From Amycolatopsis cihanbeyliensis (GTDB lineage: Bacteria > Actinomycetota > Actinomycetes > Mycobacteriales > Pseudonocardiaceae), in assembly GCF_006715045.1 (NCBI RefSeq), contig NZ_VFML01000001.1, positions 6,110,001 to 6,174,000 on the forward strand: a DNA stretch of 64,000 bases, in the 5' to 3' direction. Both the position numbers and the translations under genes were made by a program. A model generated the notes under the pieces. The model did no database searches. It worked only from the letters and a program-made list of their open reading frames with translations, and was not told where the DNA came from. Numbering within the stretch: position 1 is the stretch's first letter; the number at the start of each line of letters is the position of its first letter. Shown here piece by piece: positions 1 through 10,013 of this stretch.

Positions 1-1542
<1,542 letters not shown>

Positions 1543-1563
1543 CCTTCGCCCTGCCCGGGAGTA

Positions 1564-2280
1564 TCACATGGCCACGGCGCCGCGCACGATCAGCGCGACC
1601 GAGCTGGCCGCGGCCACCACCAGCACCGCGCCCCGGATCCGCCCGCCGTCCAGGAGCCCGCGGACCGGGCCGGACAGCAGGAAGCCGAGCACCAGGAACG
1701 GCAGCAACCCTGCGGCCAGCAGCAGGTGCCGGGACTCGATCTGCCCGCCGGCGGCCAACCCGGCCGCCGACAGCACCGAGCCGATCGCGAAGCAGGCCGC
1801 CAGCGTGGACCTGATCCGTGGGCCGGGCTCGTGCTGGTAGAGCAGTGCGATCGGGGGACCGCCGATGGAGGCGGCGGTCCCCATCGCGCCGCTGGCGGTT
1901 CCGGCGAGCACCAGCGGGGTGGGCGCGGGCCGTGGCCGCCAGGTGGTGACCGACAGCCCGAGGCAGACCAGCACGGCGGCCCCGACCACCACGGCGAACA
2001 GCCGCTGCGGCAGCATGGCCACCGCGAGCACGCCCAGTCCCACGCCGGGGATCCGGCCCAGCATCGCCCAGCCGACGCCGCGCCAGTCGGTGTCGGTGTG
2101 TTCCCGGACCATCGCCAGCGTCGAGTGCACGGTGACGACGAGCAGCAGCGGGACCGGGACCAGCGCCGGATCGAGCAGGGCGAGCAGCGGGGCGGCCAGC
2201 AGGTTCATCCCGTAGCCGATGGCGCCTTGCACCAGTGCGCCGAGCAGCACCGCGCCCGCGACGAGCAATGTGGTCGGCAC
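1564..2280 (-). CDS. TauE/SafE-family membrane transporter
   Basis: This 238-residue protein is almost entirely hydrophobic, with about seven membrane segments. An N-terminal half containing [22 protein letters not shown] pairs with a C-terminal half containing the repeat-like [20 protein letters not shown], the two-fold pseudo-symmetry of sulfite-exporter (TauE/SafE, DUF81) proteins. The length matches the family. Members export sulfite, sulfoacetate or other small organic anions; which one is not visible. It precedes the hydantoinase gene in the same orientation, so exchange of a compound in that pathway is possible but inferred. Confidence 0.85.
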   Translation of the reverse strand: MPTTLLVAGAVLLGALVQGAIGYGMNLLAAPLLALLDPALVPVPLLLVVTVHSTLAMVREHTDTDWRGVGWAMLGRIPGVGLGVLAVAMLPQRLFAVVVGAAVLVCLGLSVTTWRPRPAPTPLVLAGTASGAMGTAASIGGPPIALLYQHEPGPRIRSTLAACFAIGSVLSAAGLAAGGQIESRHLLLAAGLLPFLVLGFLLSGPVRGLLDGGRIRGAVLVVAAASSVALIVRGAVAM

Positions 2281-2313
2281 GGATCCCCCCTCGTGGTCAC
2301 CCCCGCACCGGGA

Positions 2314-3501
2314 TCATCCCGCGCGCCGCGCCGCGCCCGCTTCCAGGGCGGCCGACAGGTCGGCCCAGAGGTCCTCGACGTGCTCCAGCCCGATGGAAAG
2401 CCGCAACAGTCCCTCGCTGATCCCGGCGTTACGCCGGTCGTCCTCCCCGACGATGTGGTGGCTCAGCGAGGCGGGGTGCTGGATCAGGCTGTCCACGCTA
2501 CCGAGGCTCACCGCCGGGGTGATCAGGCGGACCGCGCCGATCACCGCATGCGGGTCGCCCGCCACCTCGAAGGCCAGCAGCGGCCCGCCGCCGCGTAACT
2601 GACCCCGCGGGCGCAGCGGGTCGAGGCCCGGGTAGTGCACCCGGAGTACGGCGGGGTGCTCGGCAAGGCGGGTGGCCAGCTCGTGCGCGGTCGCCGAGGC
2701 GGCCTCCACCCGGACCGGAAGCGTGGACAACCCGCGCAGCAGCAGGTAACCGGCGAGCGGGTGGAGCGTGGCCCCGGTCACGAAGCGCATCTGGCGCAGT
2801 GAGCGGGCGAACCCCTCCCGGCAGGCGACGACCCCGCCGAGTACGTCACCGTGGCCGCCGAGGAACTTGGTCGCGCTGTGCAGCACGATGTCCGCCCCGC
2901 ATTCGATCGGCCGCTGCAGCACCGGGGTGGCGAAGGTGTTGTCCACCAGCAGCGGGACCTCGCCGCAGGCGATGGCCAGGTCCCGCAGGTCGTGCTCGCG
3001 CAGGGTCGGGTTGGCCGGGGTCTCCACCAGCACCAGGCCGGTGTCCGGGCGCAGCTCGGCGGCGAGGGTCTCCGGGGTCGCCCAGCTCACCCGCGTGCCC
3101 AGCAGCCCGGAGGCGAGCAGGTGATCGCTGGTGCCGTACAGCGGGCGGACGGCGACCACATGCGGGCGGCCCGCGGCGACCGTGGCCAGCAGGCAGGCCG
3201 AAAGGGCGGCCATTCCGCTGGCGAAGGCCACCGCCTGCTCGGCCCCCTCCAACTCGGCCAGCGCCCGCTCGAAGCGGCCGACGGTGGGGTTGTCCAGGCG
3301 GGCGTAGACCGGCTGCCCCGGAGGCCGCGCTCCCTCGGCGAACTCCTCCAGCCGCGCGGCCTCGGCGCGGCTGTCCCGCGCCGGGTAGGTGGTCGAGAGG
3401 TCCAGTGGGGGAGCGTGCAGCCCCAGCTCGACCAGGTCCTCCCGACCGGCGTGCACTGCCATGGTGTCGAAGTCAGGCTTGCTGTTCACGCCATCCAGCA
3501 T
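2314..3501 (-). CDS. PLP-dependent Cys/Met-metabolism lyase (cystathionine gamma-synthase/methionine gamma-lyase family)
   Basis: 395 residues from the ATG at 3501 (GTG at 3489 is an alternative). Family landmarks are visible: the N-terminal FDTMAVHAGRED, the Y/R cofactor region PVYARLDNPTVGRFERALAELEG, the VDNTFATP aspartate segment, and the PLP-lysine motif SATKFLGGHGDV. Enzymes of this fold run gamma-elimination or gamma-replacement on cystathionine, methionine or O-acyl-homoserine. It is divergent from an Lrp-type gene with only about 47 bp between starts, the usual arrangement for an amino-acid-responsive regulator controlling a catabolic lyase. The exact reaction is not resolved. Confidence 0.9.
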   Translation of the reverse strand: MLDGVNSKPDFDTMAVHAGREDLVELGLHAPPLDLSTTYPARDSRAEAARLEEFAEGARPPGQPVYARLDNPTVGRFERALAELEGAEQAVAFASGMAALSACLLATVAAGRPHVVAVRPLYGTSDHLLASGLLGTRVSWATPETLAAELRPDTGLVLVETPANPTLREHDLRDLAIACGEVPLLVDNTFATPVLQRPIECGADIVLHSATKFLGGHGDVLGGVVACREGFARSLRQMRFVTGATLHPLAGYLLLRGLSTLPVRVEAASATAHELATRLAEHPAVLRVHYPGLDPLRPRGQLRGGGPLLAFEVAGDPHAVIGAVRLITPAVSLGSVDSLIQHPASLSHHIVGEDDRRNAGISEGLLRLSIGLEHVEDLWADLSAALEAGAARRAG

Positions 3502-3548
3502 GCAGTTAGTCCGGCCAGATGGGGTGAACGCCGCATATGATTCGGCGG

Positions 3549-4058
3549 ATGACGGAAACAGTGCACATGGATTCGACCGACTTCGTGATCCTCCGGGAGC
3601 TACAGAACGACGCACGGATCACCAACCGGGAGCTGGCCAAAGGCGCCGGGATCGCGCCGTCCACCTGCCTGGAGCGGGTGGCGCGGCTGCGCCGGGCCGG
3701 GGTGCTCCTCGGCTACACCGCCCGGATCGACCCCGGCGCCGTCGGGCGCGTCCTGGAGGCGTTCCTCGCGATCCGCGTCCGCCCGCATCGCAGGCCGGTC
3801 GTCGGCCCGTTCGTGGAGCACGTTCGCGCGCGGCCGGAGACCCGCGCGCTCTACCACGTCGCGGGCCCGGACGACTACCTCCTGCACGTCGCCACCACCG
3901 GGGTGCGCGACCTGCAACGGTTCGTGCTGGACGAGCTGACTTCGCAGGACGTGGTGGCCCACGTGGAGACCACGTTGATCTTTCAGCAGTGGAACGGCGG
4001 CCCGGTTCGTCCCGCCGCCGATCCGGGGAACGGACCGGATGCTAAGTTGGTCGAGTGA
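3549..4058 (+). CDS. Lrp/AsnC-family transcriptional regulator
   Basis: 169 residues. The N-terminal winged HTH reads FVILRELQNDARITNRELAK followed by GIAPSTCLERVARLRRAGV, typical of Lrp. A C-terminal RAM (ligand) domain ends in HVETTLIFQQW. The start MTETVHMDSTDF is preferred over an ATG 12 nt upstream; either fits. The divergent gamma-lyase is the obvious target. The last codons overlap the next gene's GTG (GTGA), so the Lrp and TetR genes are translationally coupled. Confidence 0.9.
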   Translation: MTETVHMDSTDFVILRELQNDARITNRELAKGAGIAPSTCLERVARLRRAGVLLGYTARIDPGAVGRVLEAFLAIRVRPHRRPVVGPFVEHVRARPETRALYHVAGPDDYLLHVATTGVRDLQRFVLDELTSQDVVAHVETTLIFQQWNGGPVRPAADPGNGPDAKLVE

Positions 4059-4079
4059 GTGACTTAGTCGATCGACCAA
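4042..4079. promoter_or_regulatory. Interleaved inverted repeats over the TetR start codon (candidate operator)
   Basis: Two dyads overlap here: CTAAGT (4042-4047) with ACTTAG (4062-4067), and TTGGTCGA (4047-4054) with TCGACCAA (4072-4079). They lie at the lrp/tetR junction, across the GTG at 4055. Such a site could let the TetR protein repress its own gene and the DDN gene behind it. Inference from symmetry only. Confidence 0.5.
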
Positions 4080-4660
4080 ACCTGGGCCGGGGTGCCCGGC
4101 GGCGGGAGCAGCTGGTCGAGGCCGGGGTGGCGCTGCTGGCCGAGGGCGGCTGGCCCGCCGTCACCAGCCGGGGCGTAGCCGAACGGGCCGGGGCGAACCT
4201 GGGATTGATCCACTACCACTTCGGCGGGCTGCTCGCGCTGCATGCCGCGATCGCGCGCCGGGCGGGTGAGCTGGTCATCAACCCGGTGATCGCCGAACTC
4301 CTCGGGGCGCCCGACGAGCGGGCCGCGTTGCGTGCGGTGCACCGGATGTTGCCCGCGACCACCGAGGACGACCGGATCACCATGCTCGCAACCGAACTGG
4401 TGGCCGGCGCGCGGCGTGCACCCGAGCTCGGCGAGGTACTGCGCGAGCAACTGCGGCAGGCGCGGACCGAGCTCGCCGGCTGGCTGCGGCGCAGGCACCC
4501 CGAATGGCCCGCGGCGCGGCGTACCGGCGCGGCCACCCTGCTGGCCGCCTTGCTCGACGGGCTGATGCTGCACCGGATGCTCGATTCCGCGCTGCCGGTC
4601 GAGGACGCACTGGCCACACTGGACGAGCTCGTCGCGGACGGGCGGAAGGAGCGGAACTGA
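4055..4660 (+). CDS. TetR-family transcriptional regulator
   Basis: 201 residues. The N-terminal HTH spans roughly residues 14-58 (GVALLAEGGWPAVTSRGVAE, then GANLGLIHYHFGG), a standard TetR DNA-binding domain. The C-terminal helical ligand domain is not assignable. GTG 4055 overlaps the stop of the Lrp gene; the first ten residues are poorly constrained. The following DDN-type gene starts two nucleotides after the stop, so the regulator and enzyme are one transcriptional unit. Confidence 0.88.
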   Translation: MSDLVDRPNLGRGARRREQLVEAGVALLAEGGWPAVTSRGVAERAGANLGLIHYHFGGLLALHAAIARRAGELVINPVIAELLGAPDERAALRAVHRMLPATTEDDRITMLATELVAGARRAPELGEVLREQLRQARTELAGWLRRRHPEWPAARRTGAATLLAALLDGLMLHRMLDSALPVEDALATLDELVADGRKERN

Positions 4661-4662
4661 AC

Positions 4663-5139
4663 ATGGAGATCGTCAAGCGGCCGCAACCGCCGAAGGGGCT
4701 GAGCAGGCTGCTCTACCGGTTGCCGATTCACCTCTACCGTGCGGGGTTCGGCTGGCTGTTCGGGCAGCGGTTGATGATGCTGACACATGTCGGCCGGGTG
4801 TCCGGGAAGCCGAGGAACATCGTGATCGAGGTGGTCGAGCACGCCGCCGACGGCAGTTACCTCGCCGCCTCCGGTTTCGGTACCAAGGCGGACTGGTACC
4901 GCAACGTGCGCAAGCGGCCCGATGTGACCATCCATATCGGGCGGCGCATGATCCCGGTGACCGCGGAGCAACTGTCCACTGAGGAAGGCGGGGACCTGAT
5001 GGCCCGGTACGCCGCGCGCCACCCCAGGGCGGCACGCAAGCTGTGCCGCCTCATGGGGTTCGCCGTGGACGGTAGTGCGGAGGACTACCGCACGGTCGGC
5101 AGGGAGGTCCCCTTCCTGCGTTTCGTTCCCCGCACCTGA
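4663..5139 (+). CDS. Deazaflavin (F420)-dependent nitroreductase-family protein (DDN/DUF385)
   Basis: 158 residues with the split-barrel core of the DDN family: LMMLTHVGRVSGKPRNIVIE, the substrate/cofactor loop YLAASGFGTKADWYRNVRKR, and the closing strand region FLRFVPRT. Members bind coenzyme F420 (or FMN) and reduce quinones and nitro compounds; many actinomycete paralogues have unknown substrates. It sits 2 nt behind a TetR regulator, which suggests induction by a redox-active or xenobiotic compound. F420 use is family-based, not seen directly. Confidence 0.85.
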   Translation: MEIVKRPQPPKGLSRLLYRLPIHLYRAGFGWLFGQRLMMLTHVGRVSGKPRNIVIEVVEHAADGSYLAASGFGTKADWYRNVRKRPDVTIHIGRRMIPVTAEQLSTEEGGDLMARYAARHPRAARKLCRLMGFAVDGSAEDYRTVGREVPFLRFVPRT

Positions 5140-5148
5140 GTCCTGGCC

Positions 5149-6102
5149 TCAGCCCGGTTCGGCACGTTCGGCGTACCACCGGAAGGTGCGCCGCACCCCC
5201 TCGGCAAGCGTCACCTTCGGCTCGTACCCGGTGAGCGCACGCAGCTTGGCCAGGTCGGGGCAGCGCCGGGCGACCGAACCGGGGGGCGCGGGCAGCAGGT
5301 CCAGCCGCGGCCGGTGCCCGGCGAGCCGCAGTATCAGCTCGGCGAGGTCGGCGATGGTGGTCTCGGTGTCGTTGCCGATGTGCACGATCTCGCCTGCGGC
5401 CGCCCCGGTGTCCATCAGCCGGACCATCGCCTCGACGGCGTCGTCCACATGGCAGAACGCCCGCATCTGCTCGCCACCGTACACGGGGAACGGGTCCTCA
5501 CCCCCGATCGCGCGCAGGGACAACTCCGGGACCACGTGATCGGCGCCCATGCGTGCCCCGTACACGTTGTGAAACCTGCCGATGACGTACGGGATGCCCC
5601 TGGCCCGTGCGGTGTGCACGACCGCGGCCTCGCCCAGTAGCTTGCTCACCCCGTACGCGAACCGGGGTGCCGTGATGTCCCGCACCATCAGTGGCACGCT
5701 CTCCGGCGTCGGCACCGCGACCACCCCCGCGCTCACTCCACCGGCGTAGGCCTCGCTGGTGGAGGCGAAGAACAACCGGGTGCCAGGTTCCAGCCAGTCC
5801 AGCAGGTGCAGCAGGCTGAAGGTGTTGGTCCGAATGACCCTGGCCGGATCCCGCTCGACATTGCGCACCCCGACCACGGCGGCCAGCAGGTAGACCTGGT
5901 CCCAGCCGCGCGGGAAATCCCGGTAGGAGGCCGGATCAGTGAGATCGGCGTGCAGCACCGGAACGGACAGTGCGGCCAGCTCCCTGTCCTCCTCCCCGCG
6001 CGAGAAGTCGTCCACGATGGTCACCTCGTGGCCGTCGGCGAGCAGCCGCCTGCTCAGGTGCAGCCCGATGAATCCGGCGCCGCCCAGTACCAGCGCCCTC
6101 AT
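5149..6102 (-). CDS. Extended-SDR NAD-dependent sugar epimerase/dehydratase
   Basis: 317 residues starting MRALVLGGAGFIGLHLSRRL, with the Rossmann GGAGFIG motif. The catalytic YxxxK is FAYGVSKLLGE, with an upstream STSEAY segment supplying the Ser/Thr. It resembles nucleotide-sugar 4-epimerases, dehydratases and UDP-xylose synthase-like enzymes. It is the last gene of the minus-strand polysaccharide operon; its ATG overlaps the stop of the UDP-sugar dehydrogenase (ATGA). A role in making the polymer's activated sugar (for example UDP-GalNAc) is inferred from context. Confidence 0.88.
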   Translation of the reverse strand: MRALVLGGAGFIGLHLSRRLLADGHEVTIVDDFSRGEEDRELAALSVPVLHADLTDPASYRDFPRGWDQVYLLAAVVGVRNVERDPARVIRTNTFSLLHLLDWLEPGTRLFFASTSEAYAGGVSAGVVAVPTPESVPLMVRDITAPRFAYGVSKLLGEAAVVHTARARGIPYVIGRFHNVYGARMGADHVVPELSLRAIGGEDPFPVYGGEQMRAFCHVDDAVEAMVRLMDTGAAAGEIVHIGNDTETTIADLAELILRLAGHRPRLDLLPAPPGSVARRCPDLAKLRALTGYEPKVTLAEGVRRTFRWYAERAEPG

Positions 6103-7400
6103 CCGCCCACCGCCACGACCGTAGGGGAGGGCTCGTAGCCGAGCCCGGCGTAGCGCACCCCGCGGCCGGTGATCCTGACCGGATCGAGGATCCGCCAGGA
6201 GTCGTACACCAGCCGGACGGGCGAGCCGCCGAGCAGATCCGCCATGTCCAGCTCGCGATACTCGGGATGGTCGGTGATCAGCAACACCGCGTCCGCCTCC
6301 CGGAAACACCGCACCAGGTCCACCGGTTCCCCGCCGTGCGCCCGGATCACCTCCGTTGACACCAGTGGGTCATGGCCGAGCACTCGCAGTCCCGCGGTCG
6401 CGAACACCGGCATCATCGAGGCGATCGGGGCACCGCGCATATCGTCCGTGGGTGGCTGGCCTTTGTACGCCCAACCGAGCACGGCCAGTGTCTGGCCGGA
6501 GGGCGCCATCAGGTCGCGGACCCGCCGCGCCACGTGCACCGGTAGCCGCTCGTTCAACGCGCGTGCCGCACCGATCACCGGTGGCAGATGCCCGTTACGC
6601 TCGGCGCCCGCCAGCATGATGTAGGGATCCTTGGAAAGGCAGCCGCCGCCGACATACCCGGGTCTGGCGATGTCCGGCCGCGGATAGTGCAGGTTGGTCG
6701 CCCTGATCACCTCGAGCGGATCGAGCCCGAGCCGCTCGGTCAGCAGGGCCACCTCATTGCCGAAGGAGTAGATCACGTCGGTATGGCAGTTGTTGGCGAG
6801 CTTGACCAGCTCCGCGGTCTCCAGGCTGGACACGCCGACGACCTCCCTGGCGAAACCGCCGAACAGCGCCAGCCCACGTTCCAGGCTCACCTCGTCCAGC
6901 CCACCCACCACCTGCGGGAGTTCGACCAACTCGTGCAACGCCTGCCCCTGGATCGTGCGTTCCGGAGCCATCACGAGGTGCGCCGAGCCCCAGGCGTCCA
7001 GCAACGGTGGCAACACCACCTCCCGGCTCGTGCCGACCGGAACCGTGCTGCGCACCACCACCAGCGTGCCCGGTGTGCAGTGCAGCGCGACGTGTTCCGC
7101 GGCCCCGGCCAGGTTCCCCAGGTACGGTTCGTGCGTGGCCTCGTCCACCGGGGTGGACACGCAGATGATCGCGACATCCACCGTTGCCGGCGGCAGCTCG
7201 GCGGAGACCAGGATGTTCCCGCCGGTATGTTCGGCGAACACCTCCGCCACACCGGGCTCGTAGATGTGCGGCTTCCCCCGGGCCAGCGAGTCCAGTACCG
7301 CCGGCGAAGTGTCCACCCCGTGCACCTGGTGGCCCGCGCGGGCCAGCGCGGCGGTCAGGGTGAGGCCGACGTATCCCATTCCGATGATGCCGATCTTCAT
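6099..7400 (-). CDS. UDP-sugar 6-dehydrogenase (UDP-glucose/UDP-ManNAc dehydrogenase family)
   Basis: 433 residues beginning MKIGIIGMGYVGLTLTAALA (NAD-binding). The central domain carries LVKLANNCHTDVIYSFGNE, and the catalytic cysteine motif is GYVGGGCLSKDPYIM. The C-terminal UDP-binding domain has VLGWAYKGQPPTDDMRGAP. The enzyme oxidises C6 of a UDP-hexose(amine) to a uronic acid using two NAD+. Closeness to WecC/WbpA-type (HexNAc) enzymes versus UDP-glucose dehydrogenase is undecided. It lies between the GH114 lipoprotein and the epimerase in the polysaccharide operon, implying an acidic sugar in the product. Confidence 0.9.
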   Translation of the reverse strand: MKIGIIGMGYVGLTLTAALARAGHQVHGVDTSPAVLDSLARGKPHIYEPGVAEVFAEHTGGNILVSAELPPATVDVAIICVSTPVDEATHEPYLGNLAGAAEHVALHCTPGTLVVVRSTVPVGTSREVVLPPLLDAWGSAHLVMAPERTIQGQALHELVELPQVVGGLDEVSLERGLALFGGFAREVVGVSSLETAELVKLANNCHTDVIYSFGNEVALLTERLGLDPLEVIRATNLHYPRPDIARPGYVGGGCLSKDPYIMLAGAERNGHLPPVIGAARALNERLPVHVARRVRDLMAPSGQTLAVLGWAYKGQPPTDDMRGAPIASMMPVFATAGLRVLGHDPLVSTEVIRAHGGEPVDLVRCFREADAVLLITDHPEYRELDMADLLGGSPVRLVYDSWRILDPVRITGRGVRYAGLGYEPSPTVVAVGG

Positions 7401-7401
7401 T

Positions 7402-8349
7402 TCACTCCTCTTGAGACGGTGCTGGGCACGGTGGTGACACCTGGTCGAGTTCCAGGGTGGTGACGTAGCCCGCGAAGCCTTCCTCCCGGTACCTGCGGCA
7501 GGCATGCCGGACGTTCTCCTGCCGCAGGGCGTAGTCCACGGCGAGGACGAACTTCCCCGCGGCCAGCACGGCCCTGGCCTCGGCGAGGTTGGTCCGGCAG
7601 AAGTCGTGGGTGCACGGCCGGTCGGTGGCGAGGAAGAACAGTTCTTCCATGCCGATTCCATCGATGGCTTCCAGGTAGCCGGGATGCTTGCGCAGTTCCG
7701 GCGAGTTCTGCGGGACGATCAGGAAGTCCGGCTCGGTCGCCTTGGCGTACGCACTGGTTCGCTCGATCAGCTCGACCATCTTGCGGCCGAGGCTCTCCCT
7801 GCGCTCGCCGGGTACCAGGTCGAGATCGATCTCCTCGTAGGCGAGCGGGGTGTCCAGGTAAACCCCGTCGAAACCGGCGCGTAAAGCCTGGTCCAGCCGT
7901 GGCTCGATGGCCTGATCCCACCAATGTGGACTCCAGTATCGTACGAAGTACTCGCCGGGCCAGGTTTCCCATTCGTTCAGCATCAGCCCCGGATGTTCCG
8001 TGCTGAACGAACGGAAGTCGGGTCGGAAGTTCTCCAGTGAACCCAGCTCGAAATAGGCGAGGACGTGCTTTCCGGACGCCCGGAGCACGTTGATCTCCTT
8101 CGCGGTGAAGTACGCGTCCCCCGCGTCCCGTGCCAGGTCGATCACGGCCAGCCGATGGGGAGCGTCGGCGAGTCGGGCCAGGCCGTCGTCGTGGTAGCGC
8201 TGTAGCTGGTAGACGAACTCATCGACCAGCCGGGGCTCCGGGGGCGGCTCACCGGCCGGTGCGTCCGCGACGCACCCGGCAAGGCAGGTCGTCAGCAGCA
8301 GGCACAGCAGGGCGTACGACCGATTCCACCGCCGGCGCCGCCGGGTCAT
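7402..8349 (-). CDS. Secreted lipoprotein with GH114-type endo-alpha-1,4-galactosaminidase domain
   Basis: 315 residues from the ATG at 8349, which overlaps the upstream stop (ATGA). The N-terminus MTRRRRRWNRSYALLC is followed by a lipobox (LTTCLAGC) for lipid anchoring. The TIM-barrel signatures of GH114/TM1410 proteins follow: LAVIDLARDAGDAYFTAKEI, LAYFELGSLENFRPDF, WWDQAIEPRLDQALRAGFDG ending in YLDTPLAYE (candidate catalytic Asp), and DGIGMEELFFLATDRP. GH114 (Ega3 type) cleaves alpha-1,4-galactosamine polymers. Its position among deacetylase and PelF-like genes makes a matching role in trimming or releasing the polymer likely. Confidence 0.85.
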   Translation of the reverse strand: MTRRRRRWNRSYALLCLLLTTCLAGCVADAPAGEPPPEPRLVDEFVYQLQRYHDDGLARLADAPHRLAVIDLARDAGDAYFTAKEINVLRASGKHVLAYFELGSLENFRPDFRSFSTEHPGLMLNEWETWPGEYFVRYWSPHWWDQAIEPRLDQALRAGFDGVYLDTPLAYEEIDLDLVPGERRESLGRKMVELIERTSAYAKATEPDFLIVPQNSPELRKHPGYLEAIDGIGMEELFFLATDRPCTHDFCRTNLAEARAVLAAGKFVLAVDYALRQENVRHACRRYREEGFAGYVTTLELDQVSPPCPAPSQEE

Positions 8350-9260
8350 CGCTCTTCCCACGCCGCCCGGATCATGGCCCGCAGGTCGTAACGCGGCGCC
8401 CAGCCCAGCGCCTGCCTGATCCTGGTCAGGTCGGCCGCGATCCAGTTCACCGTGCTGGAGCGGGACGGTGCGGGTTCGGATTCGTGGATCTCGCCGGGGA
8501 AGCCCGCGACCTCGGCCAGCAGGCGCACCGCGTCCCGCACCGCCACCGCCATCCCGCCGCCGACGTTGAGTACCTGGTCCTTGAGCCAGTCCACCAGTGC
8601 CGCCTCCCTGATCGCGGCGGCGACGTCGCGGACGTCCACGAAGTCCCGGTAGGTGTCCAACGGGCCGAGCCGGATGTGGTCGCGGCCGTGGGCCAGGGCG
8701 GCGCGCAGCCCGACCGCTGCCTTACCGAGCACGTTCTCGGCCGGCAGTCCCGGGCCGACCGGGTTGAACAACCGCAGTGCCACGGCGTCCACCCGGCCCT
8801 GCTCGCCGGCCAGCCTGGCCAGCTGGGTGCTGGCCAGGCGGGTAGCGCCGTAGGGGGCGACCGGGCTCGTCGGGTCGGTCTCCGTCACCGGCTGACCCAT
8901 GGGGACCACGCCGTACTCGGCGGCCGAACCGAGGACCACCAGCCGGAGCCCGCGCGCGTGCTCGGCCATCGCGTCCAGCAGCTTGGCTGTGACCAGCACG
9001 TTCGCCTCGACCAGTTCGGTGGCGTCGCCGGAGAGCCGCCCGGCACAGTTGATCACGGCGTCCGGCCGGGTCCGGCGCAACACGGTGCTCAGCTCCGTCA
9101 CGGTCGCGGTCACCAGGTCGTGCTGGATCCAGTCCGGGCCGGCCGGCGCCGACCGGCCCGCGCGGATCAGCACGCCTACCCGCGGGTCCTCGGCCAGGGC
9201 GTGAGCGACCTGCCTGCCGAGGAAGCCGTTCGCGCCGAACAGGAGCACTCGCGCCGGCAT
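8346..9260 (-). CDS. NAD-dependent epimerase/dehydratase (extended SDR) with YxxxR in place of YxxxK
   Basis: 304 residues starting [20 protein letters not shown], with the GANGFLG Rossmann motif. The substrate segment is VLGSAAEYGVVPMGQPVTE, and the catalytic tyrosine region reads APYGATRLASTQLA, so the usual lysine is arginine. The tail NWIAADLTRIRQALGWAPRY is typical of sugar-nucleotide SDRs. It is coupled to the nucleotidyltransferase upstream (TGATG, one shared base) and to the GH114 gene downstream. It probably modifies the sugar activated by the neighbouring nucleotidyltransferase. The product is unknown and the altered catalytic residue leaves activity open. Confidence 0.85.
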   Translation of the reverse strand: MPARVLLFGANGFLGRQVAHALAEDPRVGVLIRAGRSAPAGPDWIQHDLVTATVTELSTVLRRTRPDAVINCAGRLSGDATELVEANVLVTAKLLDAMAEHARGLRLVVLGSAAEYGVVPMGQPVTETDPTSPVAPYGATRLASTQLARLAGEQGRVDAVALRLFNPVGPGLPAENVLGKAAVGLRAALAHGRDHIRLGPLDTYRDFVDVRDVAAAIREAALVDWLKDQVLNVGGGMAVAVRDAVRLLAEVAGFPGEIHESEPAPSRSSTVNWIAADLTRIRQALGWAPRYDLRAMIRAAWEER

Positions 9261-10000
9261 CAGGCGAATTCCAGCTTCGACGCGACGGGGGCGGAAGGCA
9301 GCAACGTACGCCGGAGTCGTTGGAAGCTGCGGTTGGCCTCGTCGTAGTCGTCCGGCCGCCCGATGTCCAGCCAGTAACCTTCGAACTCGTAGACCCTTGG
9401 TTTGGCGTCCTTCGCCAGCAGGTCGAGCACCAACTCGTCGAAACCGAACGGGACGTTGCACGGGTAGGGGGACAGCGTCGTGCGGGAAAGGGCGTACACG
9501 CCCATGCTCACGCCGTACGACAGGGTCGGCTTCTCGCGGAAGTCCACGATATGCCCGTCGGTTGTCTCCAAGGTGCCGAAGTCGACCTTCACCTCACGCT
9601 GGTAGGTGGCCACGGTCAGCGAAGCCGCGGACTCCTGGTGCGCGCGCAGCAGTGCGGCGTAGTCCAGATCGGTCAGCACGTCCCCGTTCATCACCAGGAA
9701 GTGCTCCGGTAGCCGGTCCAGGAAGTTCAGCAGTGGACCGATGGTGGACAGCGGCTTGTCCTCGGCGACGTAGTCGATCCGCAGGCCCCACTGCTCGCCG
9801 CTGCCCGCGAAGGCGCGGATGAGCGAGCCGAGGTGCCCGATCGCCAGGGTGACCCGATCGAAGCCGTGGGCCTTCAGCTGTTGCAGGATGATGTCCAGAA
9901 TCGCGTACTCCTCGCCGATCGGGACGAGAGGTTTGGGCAAGGCCGTGGTGTACGGCCGTAGCCGAACCCCTTGCCCGCCCGCGAGTATTGCCGCATGCAT
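9260..10000 (-). CDS. Nucleotidyltransferase (sugar-1-phosphate nucleotidylyltransferase family)
   Basis: 246 residues. It starts [20 protein letters not shown] with PKPLVPIG, the NTP-transferase signature that binds nucleotide and Mg2+. [14 protein letters not shown] supplies the metal-binding Asp, and [19 protein letters not shown] and [16 protein letters not shown] complete the family pattern. It activates a hexose-1-phosphate as an NDP-sugar. It is followed without a gap by an SDR, a usual two-step NDP-sugar unit. The specific base and sugar are not decidable from sequence. Confidence 0.9.
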   Translation of the reverse strand: MHAAILAGGQGVRLRPYTTALPKPLVPIGEEYAILDIILQQLKAHGFDRVTLAIGHLGSLIRAFAGSGEQWGLRIDYVAEDKPLSTIGPLLNFLDRLPEHFLVMNGDVLTDLDYAALLRAHQESAASLTVATYQREVKVDFGTLETTDGHIVDFREKPTLSYGVSMGVYALSRTTLSPYPCNVPFGFDELVLDLLAKDAKPRVYEFEGYWLDIGRPDDYDEANRSFQRLRRTLLPSAPVASKLEFA

Positions 10001-10013
10001 GACTATCCCTTCC

